From CAZGXM01 sp964529795 (lineage in GTDB: Bacteria > Bacillota > JADQBR01), in the NCBI GenBank assembly GCA_964529795.1, contig CAZGXM010000083.1, forward strand, positions 1-9,152: 9,152 bases of DNA, in the 5' to 3' direction. Within the stretch, counting starts at the first letter, position 1. Every line of letters begins with the position of its first letter. Both the position numbers and the translations under genes were made by a program. Below the pieces are notes generated by a model. It saw only the letters and a list, made by a program, of their open reading frames with translations. It searched no databases and was not told where the DNA came from. Positions 1 through 6,963 of the stretch are shown here, in pieces.

Positions 1-432
1 GCGGTCATAACCTGTGCACCTGCAGACATTGCCAGCTAAGGTACGTTTTATCTCTTCTTCTGTAGGGTCTGGGCTTTCATCCAAAAGTCCTTTGGCCGTT
101 AATAACATCCCAGAGGTGCAGTACCCGCATTGAAGTGCACCTTTTTCTACAAATGCTTTTTGTAGCGGATGGGCACTTGCCTGGTCAGATGCTAATCCCT
201 CTAAAGTGGTTATTTCTTCCCCATCGGCTTCCACTGCCAGTACCAGGCAGGAGTTAACCACTTTGCCTCCCATTATCACTGAACATGCACCGCATTCTCC
301 CATTCCGCTGCATGACTCCTTGGCTGCTGTGAACCCCAGGTTTTCCCGCAAAACAAAAAGTAATGTGGTGCGAGCTTCTACCCATATGGAGTACTGCTCT
401 CCGTTAACCTTCAATTTAACCCGTCTTTCCAT
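1..432 (-). CDS. hcrC: [2Fe-2S] subunit of Hcr/xanthine dehydrogenase-type molybdoenzyme (3' end cut by window)
   Basis: Small iron-sulfur subunit that passes electrons between the Mo centre and the FAD/[4Fe-4S] subunit. I read 144 residues before the frame leaves the window. Family members are about 150-165 residues, so only a short tail is missing. Both expected clusters are visible: a plant-ferredoxin-type N-terminal domain with C41, C46, C49 and C62 (CSGMGECGAC, then SC), and an all-helical C-terminal domain with C102, C105, C137 and C139 (QCGYC and CRC). The ATG at 432 is preceded by AGGAAGGG with an 8-base spacer. The start lies inside the end of the Mo-subunit gene (17-base overlap), implying translational coupling. 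The family is certain. The hcrC name rests on the neighbouring FAD subunit, because this subunit alone does not separate Hcr from xanthine, nicotinate or CO dehydrogenases. Confidence 0.93.
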   Translation of the reverse strand, partial: MERRVKLKVNGEQYSIWVEARTTLLFVLRENLGFTAAKESCSGMGECGACSVIMGGKVVNSCLVLAVEADGEEITTLEGLASDQASAHPLQKAFVEKGALQCGYCTSGMLLTAKGLLDESPDPTEEEIKRTLAGNVCRCTGYDR

Positions 433-2716
433 TATCTTCACCCTTCCTGTGCTTTTCGCGAATAATACGTAAGATGTTTTCCGGAGTTAATGGCAGATGG
501 TTTATTTCCACATCTAACGCCCGGGAAACTGCGTTAGCAATTGCACCTATTACAGGTATCAGCCCAATCTCTGCAACACCTTTTGCCCCATACGGTCCAT
601 AGGGGTCCTTGATGTCGGCAAAGCTTATACTCAGTGGCGGGACATCCACCGTTTGGGGCGTTCCCATGCCCAGGATGCCGGGATTTAATATGTCGCCGCC
701 TTTATACTTTATTTCTTCCTGTAGAACATAACCTATAGCCTGTACAAGCTGCCCCATACACTGTCCCATGGCATTAAAGGGATTTAATATAGTCCCCGCA
801 TCCACACAGGTAGAAATAGATAAAACATTAACCTGACCTGTCTGGGGGTCTACCTCTACCTCTGCTGCAGCAGCACCGTAGGAATAAGCGCTACACGGGT
901 TGGTTTGTTTTGTGGGATCCATTTTTATGGTATCAGGTTCTTCTGTGCCGTAACCAACTATCAAGCAACCGTTTTTACGGTGTAATGCTTCCGTAGCCAC
1001 TTCAGCTATGGTAACCCCACGCTGTTTCAACCCTTTGACAAAGATGCGTTCATTGTCAATATCTAAGTCTTCTTTTCTTGCTTCCAGCATATCGGAGGCT
1101 ACTTCAAAAAGTTTATTCCTTGCATCTTCAGCTGCAAGCCTGGCAGCATTGCCGGCACTGATAGTAATCCTTGAACCCCACGGGCCTAACGCAAAAGGCG
1201 TCTTATCTGTGTCCGGAAATGTCACGTCAATTTTTTCCACCGGAATACCCAAAACTTCAGCAGCACACTGGGCGCTCATTGTTTGGGAACCTTGCCCGTA
1301 TTCTCCCTCACCTGTGACCAGGAGAGCCGTCCCATCCGGCCTGATTTCAATGGAAGCATTTGACCCGGCAAAACCATCGGTATGCCTGTCATCTCCCTCG
1401 TGAACTGCACACCCAATTCCAATTCCATAGTAGGGTTTAGAAAGAGATCTTTTCTTTTCCCAGCCAATATCTTCTGCTACTTTGTCTATGCATTCTACAA
1501 GGCCGCAGCTGTTGATGTGCCAGCCGTGGACAGTTATATCTCCCTGCCGGGTAGCATTTTTTTTGCGTAATTCTACCCGGTCAATATTCAACTCTTTAGC
1601 AATCAAATCAAGCTGGGACTCAAAAGCAAATGTCATCTGCTGGTTGCCGTAACCACGATATGCCCCTATAGGAGATTTATTCGTATATACCAGCCTGGCA
1701 TCTGTCCTGATATTTGGAATACGGTAAACATTATCACTGCGGTGAGACATAACAATTAACATTGCCGGGGCCATTTCACAGTAAGCACCGCCGTCATTTA
1801 GAAGCAAAACTTCTCTAGCCAGTATAGTGCCATCCTTTTTGACCGCTGTTTTGACCTTCACCACTGAACTTAGATGAGGACGTGCGGCAAAAAATTCTTC
1901 TTCACGGCTGTTAATCATTTTAACCGGCCTGCCACTCATCTTGGAAAGATAACATGCCACCGGGTAAATAGACTGGAGTGTAACTTTACTGCCAAAAGAA
2001 CCGCCCGTATGGGGCTGTATTACTCTGACTTTACTTAAGGGCAAATCTAAAACCTTCGCCAGCATACGGTGAATTCCAGAGGTATTCATACCTCCTACCC
2101 AAAGAGTTACCTTATCTCCTTCCCAGTTAGCAACGCATCCAGCAGGTTCCAAATACATTTGATGTGTGCGATGTGTCCTGTAAGTATTTTCAAAAACATA
2201 GTCTGCTTCTTCAAAAGCTCTGTCCACATCACCTTTTTCAATGTAGAGGCGCTCTGCCACGTTCCCCAAAGCATCGTCATGAAGCTGTGGTGCACCTTCT
2301 TCAATAGCTTTTTCCACATCAAACACCGGAGTCAAATCTTCGTATTCAACCTCGATAAGTTCCAAGGCCTCCTCCGCTGTGTCAGGATCAACAGCAGCAA
2401 CCGCTGCTATTTCATCGCCTTTAAACCTAACTATATCTACCGCAAGCGGGTACTGGTCAGCACAGTGTTCCTTGCCGGCCCCCAAAAAGCCATACTTGAC
2501 CGGTTTTATATCTTTTGCGGTAACTACCGCCATTACGCCTGGCAGTTCTTTTGCTTTAGATACGTCCACTCGCTTAATGCGTGCATAGTGGCTGGAACTT
2601 CGCAGCATCTTACCATAAAGCATGCCGGGGAAAGTTATATCTGTAGTGTATTTGGCCTTTCCCAATGCCTTCTCCCATGAACCTTTGAGGATAGTATCCT
2701 TACCAATTATTTTCAC
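416..2716 (-). CDS. hcrA: Molybdopterin-binding catalytic subunit, Hcr/xanthine dehydrogenase family
   Basis: Large catalytic subunit (766 residues) binding the Mo cofactor, probably as the cytosine dinucleotide as in bacterial relatives. It has the N-terminal a/b hammerhead domain (about residues 15-130) followed by the two Mo-binding domains. Visible motifs are GGSFGSK at 238-244, AYRGYG at 352-357 with the substrate-pocket Arg354, GQG at 474-476, SRIT at 515-518 with GNA at 522-524, and the C-terminal GAKGVAE at 710-716, whose Glu716 is the catalytic base. The CO dehydrogenase signature AYRCSFR is absent, so this is not a form I CO dehydrogenase. Length is close to HcrA of Thauera (about 769 residues, from memory). 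The start is GTG, one base after the TAG stop of the FAD subunit, with GGGAGGGG 6 bases upstream. Substrate is unproven; hydroxybenzoyl-CoA is favoured because of the FAD subunit's extra cluster, with an aromatic N-heterocycle as the alternative. Confidence 0.9.
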   Translation of the reverse strand: MKIIGKDTILKGSWEKALGKAKYTTDITFPGMLYGKMLRSSSHYARIKRVDVSKAKELPGVMAVVTAKDIKPVKYGFLGAGKEHCADQYPLAVDIVRFKGDEIAAVAAVDPDTAEEALELIEVEYEDLTPVFDVEKAIEEGAPQLHDDALGNVAERLYIEKGDVDRAFEEADYVFENTYRTHRTHQMYLEPAGCVANWEGDKVTLWVGGMNTSGIHRMLAKVLDLPLSKVRVIQPHTGGSFGSKVTLQSIYPVACYLSKMSGRPVKMINSREEEFFAARPHLSSVVKVKTAVKKDGTILAREVLLLNDGGAYCEMAPAMLIVMSHRSDNVYRIPNIRTDARLVYTNKSPIGAYRGYGNQQMTFAFESQLDLIAKELNIDRVELRKKNATRQGDITVHGWHINSCGLVECIDKVAEDIGWEKKRSLSKPYYGIGIGCAVHEGDDRHTDGFAGSNASIEIRPDGTALLVTGEGEYGQGSQTMSAQCAAEVLGIPVEKIDVTFPDTDKTPFALGPWGSRITISAGNAARLAAEDARNKLFEVASDMLEARKEDLDIDNERIFVKGLKQRGVTIAEVATEALHRKNGCLIVGYGTEEPDTIKMDPTKQTNPCSAYSYGAAAAEVEVDPQTGQVNVLSISTCVDAGTILNPFNAMGQCMGQLVQAIGYVLQEEIKYKGGDILNPGILGMGTPQTVDVPPLSISFADIKDPYGPYGAKGVAEIGLIPVIGAIANAVSRALDVEINHLPLTPENILRIIREKHRKGEDNGKTG

Positions 2717-2717
2717 T

Positions 2718-3716
2718 CTATACCCCTCCCACTGCCAGTACTTGCTGCTTTACGTCATCTATGACTTGGACAACAATAGTTTCGATAACCCGCTGCTTAT
2801 ACCAAACCGGTGCATATGAACTAGAGGTGAGGTGAATAGCATCAACCGCTAATTTCCCTGCTTCATAAGCATCAACCTCAGTAATATCTGAACCATTGAT
2901 CATTTCTTCCAGTTTGGAAACCTGTAGAGGCTTGGAAGATAGGGAACCAAAAACAGCGCGAGCTGATTCCACTTTTTGCGTACCGCCGGCAAGCTTAACA
3001 ACTAAAGCCACAGAAGCCAATGCAAACTCAACAGCCTTTCTCTTGCTGAATTTTATAAAACTGCCCAATATTCTTTCACTGCGCGGTATCTGAACCGAAA
3101 GAATGAATTCATCTTCCTGCAGGTTAACGGGTTTAGAACCATCACCACTATATAGAGATGCCAGGGGAAATGTTTTCCGCCCGGCAGGACCTAATATTGT
3201 AACTTCGGCATCCAGTGCTATAAGGACTGGTGCAAGGTCTCCGGACCATAGCGCATGGCATTTGTCACCTCTCCTGAAAATATAGCATTCATTGCCACCA
3301 CTTTTACGACAGTCCGGATAGGACTTTCTCCAAAAGCGGGATTGGTTTGCATACCAACAGCGTGTATCCAGACAAAGGTTACCGCCTACAGTCCCTTTGT
3401 TACGCAGTTGGTACGAGGCTATGCCGCTGGCAGCTTTTGGTACTATAAGAAAACTATTGTTCAATAAATCGGATTTTTCCAACTCCCTAAGTGTTGTGCA
3501 CGCCCCGATTTCCACTGCATCATTGTTTTGTCTTATATAGTTCAAACCGGAAATACGTTTCAAGTTGATTACCACAGAAGGTATTACCCTGTGCTGTTTC
3601 ATAGCTATTAACAGGTCCGTCCCTCCCGCCATGACCTTTGCCCAGCCACGGTGGTCTTGAAGCAATTTCTGCAGTTCCTCAATTGAACATGGTTCGTAAT
3701 ATTCAAAATTTTCCAT
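2718..3716 (-). CDS. hcrB: FAD-binding subunit with extra [4Fe-4S] loop, HcrB type
   Basis: Medium, FAD-binding subunit (332 residues) of a Mo hydroxylase of the CoxM/HcrB family. FAD-contact motifs are AGGTDLL at 30-36 and TVGGN at 109-113; a CO dehydrogenase C-terminal type domain follows from about residue 215. Straight after GGN there is an insertion absent from ordinary CoxM or XdhB proteins, carrying C120, C136, C144 and C153 with spacings 16, 8 and 9. HcrB of Thauera aromatica binds a [4Fe-4S] cluster through cysteines that I recall as 122, 138, 146 and 155, giving the same spacings. This is the strongest evidence in the window for a 4-hydroxybenzoyl-CoA reductase-like enzyme. The frame extends upstream to a GTG at 3725, but the ATG at 3716 has AGGAAG with an 8-base spacer and gives the usual N-terminus, so I chose it. 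It follows the hydrolase gene after 46 bases and is all but abutted to the Mo-subunit gene. Confidence 0.92.
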   Translation of the reverse strand: MENFEYYEPCSIEELQKLLQDHRGWAKVMAGGTDLLIAMKQHRVIPSVVINLKRISGLNYIRQNNDAVEIGACTTLRELEKSDLLNNSFLIVPKAASGIASYQLRNKGTVGGNLCLDTRCWYANQSRFWRKSYPDCRKSGGNECYIFRRGDKCHALWSGDLAPVLIALDAEVTILGPAGRKTFPLASLYSGDGSKPVNLQEDEFILSVQIPRSERILGSFIKFSKRKAVEFALASVALVVKLAGGTQKVESARAVFGSLSSKPLQVSKLEEMINGSDITEVDAYEAGKLAVDAIHLTSSSYAPVWYKQRVIETIVVQVIDDVKQQVLAVGGV

Positions 3717-3762
3717 GGTCACCACTTCCTGTTCGTAAGGTTTTTAAAACTTGCCTCTTTTT

Positions 3763-4602
3763 TTAATCAATTATTAAATGGGTGTAGGCCTTGGGGTACC
3801 TGTCTGCAAGGAAATCTAACCGGCTGCGGGTCCTGTCAACTTCATGTAAATCAATTTGAATACTCTGCACTTTTTCTCCTTCACCCACACTAGTCACTTT
3901 ACCATCAGGGGCTGCCACAAGTGACCTTCCAGAAAGCTTACCCCCGGTACGAGGGTGAACCCCTACTGAGTTTGCAACCACCACAAATACCCGGTTTTCA
4001 ATAGCACGGGCAGTTGCAAATGTTTCAAAGTAGTCCATTAACCAATCTTCAGCCATGGTAGGATAAAAGATAACTTTTGCCCCTTGTAACGCGAGAGACC
4101 TGCATCCTTCAGGAAACGCAAGATCATAGCACATTTGTAAACCAGTGACCTGAAGTTGGCCGTTAATTTCCACCATACATGTTTTTAACTCTGTCCCGGA
4201 ACTAATAATTGGTTTCTCCGGAGGAAACGGATGCACTTTGAAGTATGTGGCAACAACCTCACCGTCCGGATTAAGGAGACTGCAGGCGTTAAAGTATCTT
4301 GTCTCTTTCCTTAAAAAAAGAGGGGCCAGAATGTAAATTCTTCTTTGCTGCGCCTTCTGCCGTAGCAGGACTATTCCGACATCCTCGTCAACATTATCCT
4401 TAACTGTATTTTCCAAATTGCCAATTACGGATATTGGTCCAGCAAAGGCAAATTCGGGGATTACTACAATATCAACAGGAGATTGTTCCAATAATTCATC
4501 AATCAGTTCAATTGACCGTTTAACATTTTTCCTCTGCAGTTCAAGTCCTGCCTGCAACGAGTACTCCGGCTCCATCTGGACCACTCCCACATTCAACAAC
4601 AA
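3763..4602 (-). CDS. Nitrilase-superfamily carbon-nitrogen hydrolase
   Basis: Cytoplasmic hydrolase of the CN-hydrolase fold, cleaving a nitrile, amide or N-carbamoyl bond. Numbered from the TTG start chosen here (279 residues), the catalytic triad is complete: Glu50 in IPEFAF, Lys122 in YFKVHP and Cys158 in QMCYDLAFPE. The later segment ARAIENRVFVVVANSVG (residues 198-214) is also typical of the family. Length matches small single-domain members; there is no glutaminase-NAD synthetase fusion. The frame stays open up to a TTG at 4668 and an ATG at 4662, but neither has a good ribosome binding site, and the family's normal start (LNVGVVQ) fits the TTG at 4602, which has GGAGGG 6 bases upstream. 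It sits between the importer hairpin and the Mo-enzyme genes and probably feeds the same pathway. Closest style is an amidase or N-carbamoyl amidohydrolase; true aromatic nitrilases are usually longer. Substrate is unknown. Confidence 0.88.
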   Translation of the reverse strand: MLLNVGVVQMEPEYSLQAGLELQRKNVKRSIELIDELLEQSPVDIVVIPEFAFAGPISVIGNLENTVKDNVDEDVGIVLLRQKAQQRRIYILAPLFLRKETRYFNACSLLNPDGEVVATYFKVHPFPPEKPIISSGTELKTCMVEINGQLQVTGLQMCYDLAFPEGCRSLALQGAKVIFYPTMAEDWLMDYFETFATARAIENRVFVVVANSVGVHPRTGGKLSGRSLVAAPDGKVTSVGEGEKVQSIQIDLHEVDRTRSRLDFLADRYPKAYTHLIID

Positions 4603-4608
4603 GGTCTT

Positions 4609-4614
4609 CCCTCC
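4609..4614 (-). promoter_or_regulatory. Shine-Dalgarno deciding the hydrolase start
   Basis: GGAGGG on the minus strand, 6 bases before a run of three TTG codons (4602-4594). The longer in-frame reading from ATG at 4662 or TTG at 4668 has only a weak GAAAG-like sequence before it. This favours a TTG start and a shorter protein. Confidence 0.6.
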
Positions 4615-4754
4615 ATTCACAATTTGGAAATAATGTATCCCGTTAATTTTACTGCCAGTCATTAACAAACACTTTCTTTGAAAAAAGTTTATTCTTTATT
4701 AAAACCAAGATAAGTTTAGAAATAATAACTGAAGCCAATAAGTTTTTTGTATAA

Positions 4755-4776
4755 GGGAAGGGCAAAAGCCCTTCCC
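4755..4776 (-). terminator. Hairpin after the solute-binding protein gene, probable terminator or mRNA-end stabiliser
   Basis: A perfect 9-bp GC-rich stem, GGGAAGGGC paired with GCCCTTCCC, with a 4-base loop, lying 15 bases beyond the TAA of the binding-protein gene. On the transcribed strand the stem is followed by only TTATAC rather than a clean run of T, so termination may be partial. Such a site can let the abundant binding protein be expressed above the downstream enzymes by read-through. The rest of the 189-base spacer (4603-4791) is AT-rich, with no promoter I could assign confidently. Confidence 0.65.
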
Positions 4777-4791
4777 CCTAAAACAAGGTAA

Positions 4792-6099
4792 TTATAGTTT
4801 AAACTCTGATGCAGGGTAGAAGTCAAACTCCACCCATTTCCCATTTTCTGCACGCAGGGCGGCAATGCTACCGGCAACGTTTCCATACTGATCAAAGTCA
4901 ACAGGTCCAGAAGCACCTTCATAATTAATGTCATTACCAGCACGTAATTCTTTAATTCCTTCTTCAAAGGTTGTTACCACTACACCCGGAGGGTTGGCAA
5001 CCTTTTGATAGTTTTCAGCAATACCTTTGCCGGTCGCTTCCCCGGCGGCTTCAATAGCCAGCCCTGTGATAATCTGGAGGTCATAAGCGTTGGCTTCAAA
5101 ACCACCGGCCAGCTCACCGTAAGTGTCCATCCACATCTTCTTAAATCTCTGAAATTGAGGGGTGTCTTCCTTTGCTCGTGGAACTTCGCTTATTATCCCT
5201 TCCATTATTTTGGGGTCAACCAACTCAAAAATTTCAGGAACAACCAAATCAGATGCTACCATCAACTGTCCACCATATCCTTTTTGATACCATTCCTTGA
5301 TGATGGCCGGCCCTGTTTCCTGGCCCGCACCCAGCCACAAAGCGTCGGGTTTTTTGCTGAAGGCCCTGCTCAATTCGGCTTGGTAAGTGGATTGACGTCC
5401 CTGGAAGGGAATTTCTGCCACAATCTCTCCACCCAAACGAACAAATTCTTTCTTGAATGCCGTGCCAATGCTGGTCCTGTCCTCACTGTTTTCGTACATT
5501 AACGCAACCTTTTTAATACCCTGGTCCCACAAGATTCTTGCTGCAGCCATACCGTCAAAGTCATCAGACGGGCAGGTACGGAATTGATAATCGCCACCTA
5601 TGTTGTTAAGTTTTGTAGTACCTGAAGCTTCGGAAGCTACTACGACCCCGTTTTCTTTGGCAAAATCCATAATTGCCGTGATCACTGATGATGTAGGCCC
5701 ATTTATGGCAATCACTCCGTTGGCGGTAATGAGTTTTCTTGCTGCACGTATACCCTGCTCTACAGAAGTTTCACTGTCCTCAGTATATAGCTTAATCTGT
5801 TTGCCCAGAGGACCACCTGCAGCATTCATTTCATCTGTAGCCATCTTCATGGCATTATACCAGATTTCCCCATAGGCTCCCAATTCTCCAGTATAAGGCA
5901 CCAGTATCCCTATAGGAATTACATCCTTAGAAACCCCTTTATTAGCTTCGGAAGGCTGCTCTTTTTGTTCACCCTGAGCAGGTTCCTTCTCAGCTGCAGA
6001 CTGCTGGGAAGAACAACCGGAGACAAGTAAAACAAGTGACAATCCGAGAACTAACAATGCCAACAGCAAAAACCTTCTTTTTTCCATACGATTTGGCAA
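4792..6099 (-). CDS. livK: Lipoprotein solute-binding protein of a branched-chain amino acid type ABC importer
   Basis: Extracytoplasmic receptor (435 residues) of the Peripla_BP_6/LivK family that delivers ligand to LivHM. The N-terminus has basic residues (EKRR), a hydrophobic stretch from about 10 to 26 and the lipobox VSGC, so Cys29 should be lipid-modified and anchor the protein outside the membrane. A low-complexity Glu/Gln/Ala/Ser linker (about 31-55) precedes the two-lobed domain, which opens with IPIGILVPYTGELGAYG (residues 62-78). The start is TTG at 6099, 9 bases after AAAGGGGG; an ATG at 6087 is 21 bases from it and less likely, although it would leave a workable signal peptide. 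Family members bind branched-chain amino acids but also amides, urea and aromatic acids. The nearby Hcr-type enzyme suggests an aromatic or heterocyclic ligand, which is inference only. Confidence 0.92.
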   Translation of the reverse strand: MPNRMEKRRFLLLALLVLGLSLVLLVSGCSSQQSAAEKEPAQGEQKEQPSEANKGVSKDVIPIGILVPYTGELGAYGEIWYNAMKMATDEMNAAGGPLGKQIKLYTEDSETSVEQGIRAARKLITANGVIAINGPTSSVITAIMDFAKENGVVVASEASGTTKLNNIGGDYQFRTCPSDDFDGMAAARILWDQGIKKVALMYENSEDRTSIGTAFKKEFVRLGGEIVAEIPFQGRQSTYQAELSRAFSKKPDALWLGAGQETGPAIIKEWYQKGYGGQLMVASDLVVPEIFELVDPKIMEGIISEVPRAKEDTPQFQRFKKMWMDTYGELAGGFEANAYDLQIITGLAIEAAGEATGKGIAENYQKVANPPGVVVTTFEEGIKELRAGNDINYEGASGPVDFDQYGNVAGSIAALRAENGKWVEFDFYPASEFKL

Positions 6100-6108
6100 G
6101 AAAAACTG

Positions 6109-6116
6109 CCCCCTTT
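6109..6116 (-). promoter_or_regulatory. Shine-Dalgarno of the solute-binding protein gene
   Basis: AAAGGGGG on the minus strand, 9 bases before the TTG at 6099 and 21 bases before the in-frame ATG at 6087. Spacing supports the TTG start. Confidence 0.6.
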
Positions 6117-6177
6117 CTTTTTTTAATAACTCTCAACATTATCTATTTTCTTAATACTCCAATTTCTTATCGTCTTT

Positions 6178-6188
6178 ATCACCTCCCT
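6178..6188 (-). promoter_or_regulatory. Orphan Shine-Dalgarno-like sequence with no standard start codon
   Basis: AGGGAGGTGAT on the minus strand is close to a perfect anti-SD match, yet no ATG, GTG or TTG lies at a normal distance after it. The next TTG is about 17 bases from the core and opens only three codons. A 16-codon frame beginning at ACG/ATA (6173 or 6170) and ending in TAA at 6123 would fit the spacing but would need a very rare start. It may be a relic of a lost gene, a leader peptide, or a ribosome standby or regulatory site. Confidence 0.45.
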
Positions 6189-6191
6189 GTG

Positions 6192-6213
6192 TTTAACTAC
6201 TGTTCAACTACTG
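6192..6213 (-). repeat. Tandem 11-bp direct repeat between livF and the binding-protein gene
   Basis: On the minus strand CAGTAGTTGAA is followed immediately by CAGTAGTTAAA, two copies with one mismatch. The 11-base period is about one helical turn, as in some operators. It lies 28 bases after the livF stop and just before the orphan Shine-Dalgarno sequence. No -35/-10 pair could be assigned with confidence nearby, so an operator role is a guess. Confidence 0.5.
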
Positions 6214-6240
6214 CGAATAAGATTGCATTTAATAGCTTGG

Positions 6241-6963
6241 TTAACAAGCTTCTTCTACATGCTGCCCCAAGAATAACTTGTCAAAATTTTCATCCTCCAG
6301 AAACTCCTGACCTGTACCAGTTTTGGTGACAACACCACCGCTTAATAGATACGTCCGCTGGGCGTGACTGAGAATTTCCCTCGGATTTTCTTCAACTACC
6401 CAAAGAATGGAAGTGCCACCAGCATTGATTTCGTAAATTTTTTCGATCATAGCGCTGGTTGCTTGGGGTGAAAGTCCGGTGGTAGGCTCATCAAGGATTA
6501 ATAAATCAGGTTCCGTAATCAAAGCACATGCCACGGCCAGCATCTGTCTTTCGCCACCGCTTAAGGTGCCTGCATACTGTTTGGACCGTTCCTTAAGAAC
6601 AGGAAAACGTTGATAAATTTCTTCCAGCTTGTCATCCAAATTTTTAAGTATGAATCCACCCATTTCTAAATTTTCCTTAACAGTAAGGTCGGGAAATATG
6701 TTACCCTCCTGGGGAACATAGTTTAACCCTTTGTTATTCATGACGCTGGCATCCAAGTAGCTGACATTCTCTCCTTTAAACCAAACTTCCCCAGAACTTA
6801 GAGGCAGTACCCCAAAAATTGTCCGCATCAAAGTGGTTTTGCCCGCTCCATTAGCCCCTAAAACAGTGACAATTTCACCATCTTTAATTTCCAGGTCTAT
6901 CCCGTGCAAAACAGGCACCTTCATATAGCCGGACTCAACGCCTTTAACTACTAGTAAACTCAT
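6241..6963 (-). CDS. livF: ABC importer ATP-binding protein LivF
   Basis: Cytoplasmic ATPase (240 residues, normal length for LivF) that pairs with LivG to power the LivHM importer. It shows Walker A GANGAGKT at 36-43, Q-loop Gln85, signature LSGGE at 134-138 and Walker B LLILDEP at 154-160. The H-loop region reads VVEEN (189-193), where LivF proteins usually have VEQN, so residue 192 is Glu instead of Gln. The ATG start overlaps the livG stop in an ATGA arrangement, with GGGGGG 6 bases upstream. No terminator follows; a 141-base AT-rich spacer leads to the binding-protein gene. Confidence 0.94.
   Translation of the reverse strand: MSLLVVKGVESGYMKVPVLHGIDLEIKDGEIVTVLGANGAGKTTLMRTIFGVLPLSSGEVWFKGENVSYLDASVMNNKGLNYVPQEGNIFPDLTVKENLEMGGFILKNLDDKLEEIYQRFPVLKERSKQYAGTLSGGERQMLAVACALITEPDLLILDEPTTGLSPQATSAMIEKIYEINAGGTSILWVVEENPREILSHAQRTYLLSGGVVTKTGTGQEFLEDENFDKLFLGQHVEEAC

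Noticed and set aside
206..472. Plus-strand open frame of 88 codons near the left edge
   Set aside because: It lies opposite the [2Fe-2S] subunit and the end of the Mo subunit, whose cysteine motifs prove the minus strand is coding. Its protein has no recognisable features.
2069..2680. Plus-strand open frame of 203 codons
   Set aside because: It is antisense to the N-terminal third of the Mo subunit, which has clear family conservation. The Cys/Phe/His-rich translation looks like a shadow frame.
416..2716. Annotation of the Mo subunit as aerobic CO dehydrogenase (CoxL)
   Set aside because: The diagnostic AYRCSFR active-site loop is absent; the sequence reads AYRGYG, and the FAD subunit has the Hcr-type cysteine loop.
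4705..4745. Imperfect direct repeat CCAAGATAAGTTT / CCAATAAGTTT, 28-30 bases apart, upstream of the hydrolase gene
   Set aside because: Short, imperfect and in very AT-rich sequence, so chance is a sufficient explanation; no promoter could be aligned to it.
4603..4754. Search for a sigma-70-type promoter for the hydrolase and Mo-enzyme genes
   Set aside because: TTGGCT and TTGGTT with nearby TAAACT boxes occur, but with spacers of about 11-14 bases, too short to call.
5005..5502. Plus-strand open frame of 165 codons
   Set aside because: It is antisense to the solute-binding protein gene, with no ribosome binding site or recognisable domain, so I treat it as a shadow frame.
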